Source: Candidatus Cloacimonetes bacterium HGW-Cloacimonetes-1 (lineage in GTDB: Bacteria > Cloacimonadota > Cloacimonadia > Cloacimonadales > Cloacimonadaceae). Taken from it: a DNA stretch of 53,458 nucleotides. The stretch lies in assembly GCA_002841975.1 (NCBI GenBank), contig PHBQ01000006.1, positions 1 to 53,458 of the forward strand. Reading direction: 5' to 3'. Below are positions 1-9,022 of this stretch, piece by piece. How positions within the stretch are numbered: position 1 is the stretch's first letter; each line of letters opens with the position of its first letter. The notes beneath the pieces are model-generated. The model made no database searches. It saw only the letters and a program-made list of their open reading frames with translations, and was not told the DNA's origin. A program made the position numbers and the translations under genes.

Positions 1-2
1 TG

Positions 3-1121
3 GCGGATTATAGTTACTTGCTCCAATTTGCAGATATTGGAGGAGTGTTGGGTCTCTCCGTGTTGATATTGACGATCAATTTACTGGTCTACCAAAGTCC
101 CAAACTCCGCTGGCAAGCCGGCATTGGCATCGTCCTGATCTTGAGTTTGTGGGGTGCCTATGGCTGGTGGTGTACTCATCATCTGGAGCTTCAACAGCAG
201 GATCCCAAAATCTATGTGATGCAGCCGGCTATTGAGCAAGAAGATAAATGGGAAATAGCATATCTTGATTCGATTTTCACAAAGTATCGTCAAATGACCA
301 TTCAGGCGGCTCAGGATTCGGCAAAACTGGTGATCTGGCCAGAGGCCGCAGTTCCGTTTTACCTGCGCTATCAGCCGGGATACAGAGCAGAGATGAACTA
401 TCTGACGGAGCGGCTGCAGCTGGATATCTTTACCGGCTTTCCGGACTATGTTCCACTGCCAAAAGGTCATGTCCCCCCGGAGTACTATTACAATGCCGCA
501 GCACTGTTTGCACAGGGTCGCGGGATGAGTGAACTTTATTACAAGATGATTCTGGTTCCGATCGGAGAACGCATCCCGTGGCTGGGATTATTCCCTGTTT
601 TGTGGAAACTGCAGTTGGGTCAGGCAAACTGGGAGTATGGCACGGAGATTCGCAGCTTTAGCAGCGGTGGATATAGCTTCTCGCCATCCATATGTTACGA
701 AATAGCGTTTCCCATCTTACACCATAAAATGGCATTTCCGCAGGATCCCGGTTCCGGGAACTATAGTAAGAATGACTATCTGGTCAATCTCACCAATGAT
801 GCATGGTTTGGCACATCCTATGGCCCTTGGCTGCACGGGACGATGACACGCTTTCGGGCGATCGAAAACCGCATCCAGATCTACCGTTCTGCCAATACCG
901 GAATATCCATGATTGTCGATCCCCTGGGCAGGGTCCTTGCCCGGACTGAACTGTACCAAACTGCCAATATTACAGCCCCACTCTATACTACAAGGCGGAT
1001 CCCTGTGATCCGGAAAATATATCTGTATCCCGCTGTCTTTCCCTTGGTTTCGTTAGCATTGTTGATCGGTGCTTTCAGGATCAAACGTAAAAAGCGAATA
1101 AGCAACGAGGTAGCTCAATGA
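3..1121 (+). CDS. lnt: Apolipoprotein N-acyltransferase, 5' end cut by window
   Basis: Lnt transfers an acyl chain from phospholipid to the N-terminal cysteine of outer-membrane lipoproteins, in the inner membrane. The frame is open from base 3 (ADYSYLLQFADIGG, a typical Lnt stretch), so the TTG at 18 is internal and the N-terminal membrane segments lie outside the window. The nitrilase-type domain shows the expected triad: Glu in IWPEAAVPF, Lys in YYKMILVPIGE and Cys in SICYEIAFP. A hydrophobic segment near the C-terminus (LYPAVFPLVSLALLIGAF) is the last membrane helix. Its stop codon overlaps the start of the MerR gene (ATGA), which suggests one operon with the genes downstream. Confidence 0.93.
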   Translation, partial: ADYSYLLQFADIGGVLGLSVLILTINLLVYQSPKLRWQAGIGIVLILSLWGAYGWWCTHHLELQQQDPKIYVMQPAIEQEDKWEIAYLDSIFTKYRQMTIQAAQDSAKLVIWPEAAVPFYLRYQPGYRAEMNYLTERLQLDIFTGFPDYVPLPKGHVPPEYYYNAAALFAQGRGMSELYYKMILVPIGERIPWLGLFPVLWKLQLGQANWEYGTEIRSFSSGGYSFSPSICYEIAFPILHHKMAFPQDPGSGNYSKNDYLVNLTNDAWFGTSYGPWLHGTMTRFRAIENRIQIYRSANTGISMIVDPLGRVLARTELYQTANITAPLYTTRRIPVIRKIYLYPAVFPLVSLALLIGAFRIKRKKRISNEVAQ

Positions 1122-1519
1122 CAAAATACTATTATACTATCGGTGAAGTCAGTAACTTGATTGATATCAAACCATATGTGATCCGTTATTGGGAAACAGA
1201 GTTTCACCAGTTACGTCCTCGTAAGAGTAAAGGCAGGATCCGTAAATATGACGAAGAACAGATACTGCTGCTCAAAAAGATCAAGGATATGCTCTACACA
1301 CAGCGCTTCACGATCGAGGGAGCCCGGCAAAAGCTGAAAGCTGAAAAGAGTTCAGGGAAGCCTGCAGAGCCGATATCTATCACCGCTGCACCTCCAATTG
1401 AGAAGCAGGCAAATCTGGAATTGACAAATCCACTGCATCAGCACACTTTGCAAGAAATACGTGAGTCTTTGGAGCAGATCAGAATTAAGTGCAATAATTT
1501 TCTCAGGAGCAATAAATGA
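1118..1519 (+). CDS. MerR-family transcriptional regulator
   Basis: This is a 133-residue regulator. The N-terminal winged HTH is plain ([20 protein letters not shown], then a basic wing and [17 protein letters not shown]), as in the HspR/MlrA-like short MerR proteins. It is followed by a linker and a C-terminal helix (residues about 105-130) that probably dimerises. There is no cysteine cluster of the metal-sensing type, so the signal is unknown. GAGG lies 8 bases before the ATG. It overlaps lnt by 4 bases upstream and glyQ by 4 bases downstream, so it is translated with them. Proteins of this type are often found beside translation genes in related phyla. Whether it regulates this operon cannot be told from the sequence. 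Confidence 0.85.
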   Translation: MTKYYYTIGEVSNLIDIKPYVIRYWETEFHQLRPRKSKGRIRKYDEEQILLLKKIKDMLYTQRFTIEGARQKLKAEKSSGKPAEPISITAAPPIEKQANLELTNPLHQHTLQEIRESLEQIRIKCNNFLRSNK

Positions 1520-2361
1520 ACTTTCAGGATACCATCCTAACACTGCAAAAGTATTGGGCAGAGCAAGGCTGTAACTTGGTGCAGCCTTACGACATCGAGA
1601 TGGGTGCCGGAACATTTCATCCGGCTACATTTTTTGGGGCTTTGGGTAAAGCGCCTACCGCAATAGCCTATCCGCAACCATGTCGTCGCCCCAAAGATGG
1701 TCGCTATGGCGAAAACCCCAACCGTTTTCAGCATTATTATCAGTTCCAAGTAGTGATCAAACCCTGTCCCGATGATATCCAAAACCTCTATCTGCAGAGC
1801 TTGGAAGCCATCGGAATTGAGCTCGACAAGCATGATATCCGCTTTGTCGAAGACGACTGGGAATCACCTACTCTGGGTGCCTGGGGCTTGGGCTGGGAAG
1901 TATGGTTAGACGGTATGGAGATCAGCCAATTTACATATTTCCAGCAGGTAGGCAGCCTCGATGTCTTCCCCGTGAGTGTAGAGCTGACCTATGGCCTGGA
2001 GCGTCTGGCCATGTATATCCAAAATGTGAACGATTATCGTGAATTGCAATGGAACGACAGCACCACCTATGGAGATATCTTTTTTGCAAAAGAAGTGGAG
2101 TATTCGGATTATAACTTCAATCACAGCAATCCCACTCTCTTGTTTGGTATATTTGGCGAGTATGAAAAGGAATGCCTGGAGCTAATATCCCAAAAACTGG
2201 TTTACCCCGCATACGACAATCTGCTGCGCTGTTCCCACACCTTTAACCTGTTGGATGCCCGGGGTGTGATCAGCGTCACCGAAAGAGCATCCTATATCGC
2301 CAAGATCAGAAATTTGGCAAAAGAATGCGCTCAAGCATACATTGATAAATACGACGGATAG
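1516..2361 (+). CDS. glyQ: Glycyl-tRNA synthetase alpha subunit
   Basis: GlyQ is the catalytic class II subunit of the alpha2beta2 glycyl-tRNA synthetase. It activates glycine with ATP and, with the beta subunit, charges tRNA-Gly. The 281-residue length is normal. Highly conserved stretches are present: [20 protein letters not shown] near the start, [40 protein letters not shown] and [11 protein letters not shown]. The ATG overlaps the MerR stop codon (ATGA) and has AGGAG upstream. The usual partner glyS does not follow; a nucleotidyltransferase-like gene starts 9 bases later. The beta subunit must be encoded elsewhere if this organism uses the bacterial heterotetramer. Confidence 0.96.
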   Translation: MNFQDTILTLQKYWAEQGCNLVQPYDIEMGAGTFHPATFFGALGKAPTAIAYPQPCRRPKDGRYGENPNRFQHYYQFQVVIKPCPDDIQNLYLQSLEAIGIELDKHDIRFVEDDWESPTLGAWGLGWEVWLDGMEISQFTYFQQVGSLDVFPVSVELTYGLERLAMYIQNVNDYRELQWNDSTTYGDIFFAKEVEYSDYNFNHSNPTLLFGIFGEYEKECLELISQKLVYPAYDNLLRCSHTFNLLDARGVISVTERASYIAKIRNLAKECAQAYIDKYDG

Positions 2362-2370
2362 AGGATGAAA

Positions 2371-3039
2371 ATGAAAGACCAATGGACCAAAATACCGGAA
2401 CTGCTTACCGCAGTATCTGATCATTTGCTGCAAATAGCCATCTACGACTTGCATAGCGGTGCCGAAAAGTGCATTGTCATACTCGAAGAAGACCCCAAGG
2501 ATTTCTTTGGGTCGATGGAGCCAGTCCTGAATTATACTCGTAAAGCCAAGCTCCCCTTACCGCTCATCGTCAATCGCGAGTTCATCAGTTACTCTTTGGA
2601 TTCTTACCCTTTGGAATTTATCAATATCTCTTCTGATTACGAAAACATCTTTTGCAAAGAGGACATTTTGAACAATCTCAGCTTTGAGAATCGGGATGTA
2701 AGACTGCAAATCGAACGGGAAATAAAGAGTAAATGGTTGCTCACCCGGATGGCCGTACTGGAAAACATCAAGGATATCAAAGGTGTTCATCGCATCCTCA
2801 GAATGTCTGTGGAGGCAATAATCCCCGCCCTCAAAGGGTTCTGCTATCTCAAAGGTGTCGCTATTCCCAAAGATCTCAATCAACTGTTTGATTTGGTCAA
2901 CGAACTCACCGAGTTCGATACGAATCCCATCCGCCAGATCTACTCTATTTCCCGTAATGAGATCAATAAAGGCTTGGTTTATAGCTATCTGGATAACTTG
3001 GATAGCATTGCCAAAATCATGGAAACCTGGCAGCTATGA
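2371..3039 (+). CDS. Nucleotidyltransferase-fold-like protein with helical C-terminus, function unknown
   Basis: This 222-residue protein is not recognised with certainty. The N-terminal half reads like a degenerate DNA-polymerase-beta-type nucleotidyltransferase (a HSGAEKCIVIL strand, PLEFINISSDYENIFCKEDIL). The C-terminal half is helical and HEPN-like (VRLQIEREIKSKWLLTRM onwards). No clear GS...D-x-D catalytic motif is visible, so it may be a non-catalytic member. The ATG at 2371 is preferred over the one at 2365 because it leaves 6 bases to the GAGG at 2361-2364. The start of the next gene overlaps its stop by 4 bases, so it is part of the glyQ operon. Family placement is inference from overall pattern. 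Confidence 0.6.
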   Translation: MKDQWTKIPELLTAVSDHLLQIAIYDLHSGAEKCIVILEEDPKDFFGSMEPVLNYTRKAKLPLPLIVNREFISYSLDSYPLEFINISSDYENIFCKEDILNNLSFENRDVRLQIEREIKSKWLLTRMAVLENIKDIKGVHRILRMSVEAIIPALKGFCYLKGVAIPKDLNQLFDLVNELTEFDTNPIRQIYSISRNEINKGLVYSYLDNLDSIAKIMETWQL

Positions 3040-3821
3040 TCGGGACAGAGTATCACTTTGGAAACAGTGCCTATCCTGTGATAGCATTTGCTATCCACAA
3101 CGGACACGATATGCCGAGTGATCTGCTCGATATCTGTGGCATTAGTGAAGAAGATCGTTTCCGCGAAGAGGATCCATACACGGAGTTTATAGCTAAGCGT
3201 TTCCCCAATAATGTGTGTGTTTATGATAGCCGCTTTATGGTAGATCTGAATCGCTCTTTTGACAAAGCGGTATATCTGAAGCCGGAAGATTGCTGGGGCT
3301 TAAATGCCAGAACTGAAGCCCTCTCGGAGGAACTGCTTACCGGTTTACAAAATGACTATAAAGAATGGTATAGTGTACTGGAATACCAGATCGAAAGGCT
3401 GTTGCATACTCACAAGTTGTTGATCATCATGGATATCCACTCCTACAATCATCATCGGCAGGGCGAGGAATCTGCTCCCGATCCCCAGATCAACAATCCC
3501 GACATCATTATTGGGAAAAGCAATATGCCGGAAAAATACCATCCTCTGGTGGAGCATTTACACCACAGGATTGATGGTAAATTGCTGAATGGTAAACCCA
3601 TCGATTGCAGGATTGATGTCAAATTCAGCGGAGGATATATGTCACGGTGGCTGCATCAAAAGTATCCACTTCAGGTGATCAGCCTCTCTGTTGAGTTCAA
3701 GAAGATATTCATGAATGAGTGGACAGGCAACTTGAACGAAGAAATGTTCCGGGCTATGACAGATTTGTTTGTCGATTGTACCCGGGAATGGCTCCAAGCG
3801 GACCTCAACATCTCAAGTTAA
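3036..3821 (+). CDS. N-formylglutamate amidohydrolase family protein
   Basis: This 261-residue protein has the features of the N-formylglutamate amidohydrolase (HutG/FGase) fold, a zinc-dependent amidase related to carboxypeptidases. The N-terminal motif AIHNGHDMPSDLL matches the family's metal-binding HxG..P region, followed by RFREEDPYTEF, YDSRFMVDLNR and the second metal site region IIMDIHSYNHHR. In histidine degradation the enzyme releases formate from N-formylglutamate. No hut genes are nearby, so the substrate here is uncertain. It overlaps the preceding gene (ATGA) and ends 10 bases before the histidine kinase start. Confidence 0.8.
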   Translation: MIGTEYHFGNSAYPVIAFAIHNGHDMPSDLLDICGISEEDRFREEDPYTEFIAKRFPNNVCVYDSRFMVDLNRSFDKAVYLKPEDCWGLNARTEALSEELLTGLQNDYKEWYSVLEYQIERLLHTHKLLIIMDIHSYNHHRQGEESAPDPQINNPDIIIGKSNMPEKYHPLVEHLHHRIDGKLLNGKPIDCRIDVKFSGGYMSRWLHQKYPLQVISLSVEFKKIFMNEWTGNLNEEMFRAMTDLFVDCTREWLQADLNISS

Positions 3822-3831
3822 ATATGATATC

Positions 3832-6084
3832 ATGAACAAGTTACAGTTACGCAAACTCTTCTTTCTCCTGGTAATCGTTTACACGATCTGTGTCAGCGCC
3901 ATCATTCTGGTGATTTATCAGTATCAACGCAACGACGAACTCAATAAATTGAAGAAGCAGCTCGAATATGGTGCCAGATTGGTGAAATATGTATTACCCA
4001 CCGATTATTTTGATCGTGCTATAGGCCCCGATGCTATCTCTGCAGAAGAGTATCAATACTATACAGGAGTATTGACCGAAGTCGCTGCTCAAGGAAATTA
4101 TAAATACATTTACGCTCTCAAAAACGTGGGCGGGGAATATTATTTTATTGCCAGCAGTATTACTGCTGAGCAGCTTGCAGACAAAAAATACGATCCATAC
4201 TGGCTCTACTATAACAAAGTCCCGCAAATGCTGATCAACACTTTCCGCTCCCAAAAGCCGGAATTTGGCACGTATATAGATGAATGGGGTAGTTTCTATT
4301 CGTGTTTTATATCTGTTCACACTTCTGCCGGAAATGAATATATCATCGGTGCTGACTACGATATCACTCAACTCGATGCAGTTTTACGAAACAACTCACT
4401 AATTCACTTGTCAATGCTCTTAGCTCTCCTTTTGGTTATCGTTCCTGTATATTATCTACTCACCAAAATGCAGGTTCTCTATCTGCATGAATCCGAAACA
4501 TTGAGAGAAATCCTCTACTCCACACCGCTCTGTGTGTTGGTGGTAGATGTGCTAGGTACGATGCGTTTTGCAAATCAAGCGTGCTTAAAGATTATCGGCA
4601 TAAAAGACAATGAAATCCACAAAACCAATATTTTTGATCCCCGATTTCAGAAATTTCCACTCATAGAAAGAATGGCTAACTGCATACACAGCCGTGAAAG
4701 CTTTTCCGGAGACTACAATCAAACAGATGAGGGAGGAGTAAAACACTGGAATTACGCCGTCATCAACAGCTTGTATTATAGACAAACAAACAGTTTGCTG
4801 TTCTATGCCTTTAGTCAGGATATTACTACTATGAAAGACAGTCAGTTACGACTGCAGCACAGCAATATAGTTCTCAATTATCTCACCCAAGCATCTCATA
4901 TGCTGCTCTCAAATCCGGACCCCATCCAGGTCATCCCCGAGATCATAGAAAACCTGGGTAGCTGCTTGAATCGTTGTATGGTTCAAGTAGTCCAGAAAAT
5001 CGGAGCGGATTGGCAAGTAATAGCATCTTGGAAGAAGCATCAAATCACTTTGAACATCAAAACAGCCGATAGTGAAGACAGTCCTCATCATGTAATTGAA
5101 GACTGGGAAAACAAGCTGGAGCGTGGCATCGTTGTCAGTGCTAAGACAGATCAGCTCCCTCGCGAGTTTCTCAATATCGTCGAAGTATACATCGATCGCA
5201 ATTTTACCATATTTCCGATCATCATGAAAGGGCAGCTTTGGGGATTTCTCTCCACTGTATCCCGAGATTTGGAAGCTGTTCTGAATAAAGAAGCGACATT
5301 CAATTCCTTTAGTGCTCTTGCCGACAGCATTGGTGCAGCCGTCGAACGTTCAAATATCGAAAAGGCGTTGCGATTTGCAACCGATGCCAAGAGTTCATTC
5401 CTGAGTTCGATCAGTCATGAAATTCGTACTCCGTTAAATGGCATCCTGGGTATGGTCAATCTCATGCGCAGGACCAAGCTCGATGCAGAACAAAAAGACT
5501 ATGTAGATGCTATGAAGTCCTCAGGCAGTCAGCTGCAAAGCCTGATCGGTGATGTCTTGGATATCTCGCGCATCGAGGCAGGAAAGTTTACGATCCACAA
5601 AACCGCTACCAATATTCGTGGCACCGTATTCGCAGTTCAGCAAATAGTTCAGTTTCAAATCCGGGAAAAGAGCTTAGGTCTCGATGTAAGTATCGATCCC
5701 TTGATTCCGGATATCATCATCGCAGATGAAGTGCGGATCAAGCAGATAATGGTAAATCTGATTGGCAATGCCATCAAGTTCACCGGAAGTGGGAAAATCA
5801 AGCTCAGCCTTGATTTAGTAGATGAATCGACGCTCTGCCTAGAAGTTTCGGACACCGGTATCGGGATGACTCCCGAGCAGGTAGAGCGCATCTTTGAGCC
5901 GTTTTTCCAAGCCGGGAGCATCGAAGATAAGTCCAAGGGATCAGGGTTGGGCTTAGTGATAACATCTCGATTGATCAAAATGATGGGTGGGGATATTAGC
6001 GTTTCCAGTATCCTAGGTCAAGGGACCACATTTACCTGTAGGTTCAAGATCTCTTCCGTCAAGGATTCATCTCGATTGCAATAG
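3832..6084 (+). CDS. Membrane sensor histidine kinase (PAS-GAF-HisKA-HATPase)
   Basis: This is a 750-residue sensor kinase. A first membrane helix at residues about 9-29 is followed by a periplasmic sensor region and a second helix at about 190-210. A PAS-like segment (about 225-340), a GAF-like segment (about 360-505) and the transmitter come next. The H-box SSISHEIRTPLNGILG carries the phosphorylated His at about residue 529. The N-box VNLIGNAIKFT, G1 box VSDTGIGM and G2 box GSGLGLVITSRL are all intact. There is no receiver domain, so it needs a separate partner; the response regulator at 8626-8988 is the nearest candidate, but that pairing is inference. The ATG at 3832 is chosen over the upstream in-frame start at 3769, which would overlap the amidohydrolase by 53 bases and precede the membrane helix with odd sequence. 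Confidence 0.92.
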   Translation: MNKLQLRKLFFLLVIVYTICVSAIILVIYQYQRNDELNKLKKQLEYGARLVKYVLPTDYFDRAIGPDAISAEEYQYYTGVLTEVAAQGNYKYIYALKNVGGEYYFIASSITAEQLADKKYDPYWLYYNKVPQMLINTFRSQKPEFGTYIDEWGSFYSCFISVHTSAGNEYIIGADYDITQLDAVLRNNSLIHLSMLLALLLVIVPVYYLLTKMQVLYLHESETLREILYSTPLCVLVVDVLGTMRFANQACLKIIGIKDNEIHKTNIFDPRFQKFPLIERMANCIHSRESFSGDYNQTDEGGVKHWNYAVINSLYYRQTNSLLFYAFSQDITTMKDSQLRLQHSNIVLNYLTQASHMLLSNPDPIQVIPEIIENLGSCLNRCMVQVVQKIGADWQVIASWKKHQITLNIKTADSEDSPHHVIEDWENKLERGIVVSAKTDQLPREFLNIVEVYIDRNFTIFPIIMKGQLWGFLSTVSRDLEAVLNKEATFNSFSALADSIGAAVERSNIEKALRFATDAKSSFLSSISHEIRTPLNGILGMVNLMRRTKLDAEQKDYVDAMKSSGSQLQSLIGDVLDISRIEAGKFTIHKTATNIRGTVFAVQQIVQFQIREKSLGLDVSIDPLIPDIIIADEVRIKQIMVNLIGNAIKFTGSGKIKLSLDLVDESTLCLEVSDTGIGMTPEQVERIFEPFFQAGSIEDKSKGSGLGLVITSRLIKMMGGDISVSSILGQGTTFTCRFKISSVKDSSRLQ

Positions 6085-6096
6085 TGTTTGAACTGC

Positions 6097-6990
6097 TCAA
6101 GAGGATGCTGTTTTTGGCACTTTGAGCCAGATGACCGTCCCGATCAGTGCCGGAATCATATCATGAAATACAAACAGTGTCAAGGTTGCGGCTACTGCTT
6201 GCTCTGCTCCAAAGCCCAGAGGGTGGAAAAAGTACATAGCCAGCGATTCTCTCACCCCCAAACCAAATAATGTGATCGGGATTGTGCTCACCAGAGTCAC
6301 CATCGAAAAATGTACGCTACTGCTCCAGAAAGAAATGGGGTGGTACAGATTGAAAATCATCCACATCTGAAACAGGGTTGTACATACGTATGAGAACTGA
6401 ATGAGCGCTAGTTTCGGAGCTTTGCGGGCATAATTTGGTTGCAGATCACGGGTCTGGCTGAACACTCCCAATACGAAATACATCAGAATGGGTATGGACA
6501 CCGTCACAACACAGAGCGTAATTCTGATGCCGACAGCAAGTGTGGGGTACAGAAAAAGAACTGCAATTGCACCCATCAACCACGACATCCACGTCATAAA
6601 AAACTTCTCGGAGGTGACGGCAACTGCCGATGCAACCTTGCTGGTGTTTTGGATATAGAGCATCTTTCCGTAGGATGCCGATCCGCCGGGGATCAAGTAA
6701 CGTAGCGGGATCCCGATCATGTATGACACAAATACCTGTTTCCACGTATGCAGGAATCCGGGATTGAATTGCAAAGAGTTTTTCCAGACGATATACTGGG
6801 TGTAATGCTTATAAACTGTGGTGATCACCATCAGGAGCACTACATATAGCGGTAGTGATAAAATATTGTGCAAGACGACGGAGATCTCAAAGCGGCTAAA
6901 GATAAAATACAAAATACCGGCAGAAACTGCCAGCTTTAGAACAGTCAGGGATAGTTTAAACCACCTCTTGTTTATAGGCATACTATTCAA
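6097..6990 (-). CDS. Lysylphosphatidylglycerol synthase TM-region / UPF0104 family membrane protein
   Basis: This 297-residue protein is almost entirely hydrophobic, with about seven or eight membrane helices. It fits the flippase-like family that includes the membrane half of MprF and UPF0104 proteins. Family hallmarks are the loop PGGSASYGKMLYIQNTSKVASAVAVTSEKF after the third helix and GLGVRESLAMYFF near the end. No catalytic LPG synthase domain is attached, so a role in lipid or polyprenyl-lipid translocation is a guess from the family. Its start overlaps the end of the RNB ribonuclease by 8 bases. It converges on the histidine kinase with only 12 bases between stops, and no obvious terminator is visible in that gap. 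Confidence 0.78.
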   Translation of the reverse strand: MNSMPINKRWFKLSLTVLKLAVSAGILYFIFSRFEISVVLHNILSLPLYVVLLMVITTVYKHYTQYIVWKNSLQFNPGFLHTWKQVFVSYMIGIPLRYLIPGGSASYGKMLYIQNTSKVASAVAVTSEKFFMTWMSWLMGAIAVLFLYPTLAVGIRITLCVVTVSIPILMYFVLGVFSQTRDLQPNYARKAPKLALIQFSYVCTTLFQMWMIFNLYHPISFWSSSVHFSMVTLVSTIPITLFGLGVRESLAMYFFHPLGFGAEQAVAATLTLFVFHDMIPALIGTVIWLKVPKTASS

Positions 6991-8455
6991 TCAAGGCAAA
7001 ATCGAGGAATCCTTGGTTAACATCAGTAGCCAATAGTTTGACCTTGACTCGTTGTCCCACATCTACAGGAGATTTACTCTCAACAAGTCTGCCTTCACAA
7101 GAAGGGTGAAAAAGGCGTACCCAGGTTCCTTTGGTAGCTGCTCCGGTGATGATTCCGTCATATTCATTACCGATCTTGTTTTCCAACAGCATAGCCGTGG
7201 CAGATTTATCCACTCTCCGCTCCACTTTTTTGGCAGAGCTTTCGGCTTTGTTGCAGTGTATTGCCAGTTCCCGCAGTTCCTCCACGGTATAAGGTGCAGG
7301 CAGTTTCAAGAGCGCAGATTGCACCAGTCGCTGCGTAATCAGGTCCGGATAGCGGCGATTGGGAGCCGTGGAATGCGTGTAATCTCGCACTGCCAAGCCA
7401 AAATGTCCCTCTATATCTTCACCGGGAAGATCGACCATATATTCCCCCGGTCCCAGAAGCTTGATAATGCTCAAAGACAAATCGAGAAAGCCCTCGGAAT
7501 CACGTTCTTTCATAGTACTCAGGAATTGTTCCAATGCTATGGATACAGGAGCATCAGGCAGCGTTATGCCCTGCTCTGCAGCGATCTCCACTATCCTGGG
7601 CCAGCGTTTGGGAGTATGCACCACCCGTCGGAAGGAAGGCCGCTCTGCTGCTTCCAAATACAAGGCACAGACCCCATTGGTACAGATCATCAAATCTTCG
7701 ATCAGGATTCTGGCGCGGTTCTTTTCTTTGCGTTCCATCGATAGCAGTTCATCACCTTCAAACTCCGGTCTGGTGGCTGCTGTTTCCAGGCTCAAAGCAC
7801 CGTGTTTTTGGCGGTTTATCCGCAAGTGCTGTGCTACTTTGTCTTGCAGAGAAATACTATGTGCGAGACCTTTGACGGCCTCTATAGACTTTGGCAAGGC
7901 CGTCTTGTCTTCCAGCCAGTCACCCACTTCATTGTATGAAAGTTTAGCTTTATTACAGACCAGTCCGAAGCCCACTTCCCAGTGCTCCAGTATCCCTGTG
8001 GGAGAGATGTCCAGGGTATAGACTACCGCCTGTCTCGCCTGATCAAATACCAAGGATGTCAGTTCAGTCGAGAGTCTTTCCGGTAGCATCGAATACAGCA
8101 CCGCGGGAGTATAGACCGAGGTAGTATTGTGCTTTGCATGGTTGTCGATGGCACTATTTTGCTTTACCAATGCCCCCACTTCAGAGATTGCTACCAACAC
8201 TCTGATTTTTCCATCCGGCAGCTCTTTGGCATAGCTGATCTGATCGAGGTCCCGGGATCTATCATTATCGATCGAACACCAGGGAAGATGTCTCAAGTCC
8301 TGGATAGTATCCCCTGTCATATCTATTGTGAGCTGGAGGTTTTCTACTTCTTGCATCACATTTTCCGTAAATTCCGGGAGTAGACCATAATCCAGCATCG
8401 CCTGATGGGCGATTTCTTCCAGGATGACTCTGTGCTTTTTATTGGGATGATACAT
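6983..8455 (-). CDS. RNB-domain ribonuclease (RNase II/R family, short form)
   Basis: This is a 490-residue 3'-5' exoribonuclease. The RNB catalytic motif is seen at LPWCSIDNDRSRDLDQISYA, with the four Mg-binding aspartates of the family. It is followed by RVLVAISEVGALV, TSVYTPAVLYSMLPERL and, later, APNRRYPDLITQRL. A C-terminal S1-like RNA-binding domain is visible (YDGIITGAATKGTWVRLFHP). The N-terminal cold-shock domains of full-length RNase R (about 800 residues) are missing, as in the short RNB proteins of several phyla. The ATG at 8455 has GAGGG 4-5 bases upstream and is preferred over the TTG at 8470. Confidence 0.9.
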   Translation of the reverse strand: MYHPNKKHRVILEEIAHQAMLDYGLLPEFTENVMQEVENLQLTIDMTGDTIQDLRHLPWCSIDNDRSRDLDQISYAKELPDGKIRVLVAISEVGALVKQNSAIDNHAKHNTTSVYTPAVLYSMLPERLSTELTSLVFDQARQAVVYTLDISPTGILEHWEVGFGLVCNKAKLSYNEVGDWLEDKTALPKSIEAVKGLAHSISLQDKVAQHLRINRQKHGALSLETAATRPEFEGDELLSMERKEKNRARILIEDLMICTNGVCALYLEAAERPSFRRVVHTPKRWPRIVEIAAEQGITLPDAPVSIALEQFLSTMKERDSEGFLDLSLSIIKLLGPGEYMVDLPGEDIEGHFGLAVRDYTHSTAPNRRYPDLITQRLVQSALLKLPAPYTVEELRELAIHCNKAESSAKKVERRVDKSATAMLLENKIGNEYDGIITGAATKGTWVRLFHPSCEGRLVESKSPVDVGQRVKVKLLATDVNQGFLDFALIE

Positions 8456-8589
8456 AAACCCTCTTAACAATTCTACTATTGGTTATTCTGAGATGCGAAG
8501 GAACATTTAGATCAGCAATCCGAGCTAAGATAGCACCCGTGTATACACTGGAAACACTATTTAACACTGAAGCGAGCCCGCTCCGGCAG

Positions 8590-8608
8590 GTCCACACTTT
8601 CTGTGGAC
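8590..8608. terminator. Perfect 7-bp hairpin between two minus-strand genes
   Basis: GTCCACA and TGTGGAC flank a 5-base loop. It lies just after the stop of the response regulator gene and before the ribonuclease start. No T-run follows on either strand, so it may be a weak terminator or a processing site. The rest of 8456-8625 shows nothing else. Confidence 0.35.
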
Positions 8609-8625
8609 AGAAGTAGTGCCGAAAT

Positions 8626-8988
8626 TTAATACAAACTTTGAATCAAATTGTCCAGTTCAGAGCAGAGGAAGGGTTTTTCCAACACGGCATCCGCTCTCAA
8701 TCCGGTAGCCATCAATAAATAGGTCTTCTTGTCAATCTTGCCGCCACCGGAGATGGCTATAATCTTGACAGCCGGAAATTGCTCCCGAACTGTGATTATC
8801 AGTTCCAGACCATCATATTGGGGCATAACTATGTCTGTGATCAAAACATCAATCTCGTTAGTATCCAATACTTCGATGGCATTGACACAATCAAATGAGG
8901 TAAATACTTCGTAATCTTTTAATCGAAGCAGTTCGGACATCGTTTCGACAAATTGCTGATCATCATCAACCAGTAAGATACGTTTCAT
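8626..8988 (-). CDS. Single-domain response regulator
   Basis: This 120-residue protein is a lone receiver (CheY-like) domain. The acidic pair is at residues 8-10 (LLVDDDQQF), the phosphorylated Asp is D52 in LITDIVMPQYDG, the Ser of IAISGGGK is in the switch position and the conserved Lys is in AVLEKPF. No output domain is attached, so it must act through protein contacts or as a phosphorelay intermediate. AGGAG lies 5 bases before the ATG. It stands alone between the ribonuclease and the beta-helix gene. The histidine kinase at 3832-6084 has no receiver of its own and could be its partner. Confidence 0.93.
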   Translation of the reverse strand: MKRILLVDDDQQFVETMSELLRLKDYEVFTSFDCVNAIEVLDTNEIDVLITDIVMPQYDGLELIITVREQFPAVKIIAISGGGKIDKKTYLLMATGLRADAVLEKPFLCSELDNLIQSLY

Positions 8989-9022
8989 GATTCTCCTATA
9001 TACAGAAGTGAATTTCTGACTG

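Noticed and set aside
7052-7744. Plus-strand open frame opposite the RNB ribonuclease
   Set aside because: It is antisense to a conserved gene, low-complexity in amino-acid use, and without a ribosome-binding site or domain.
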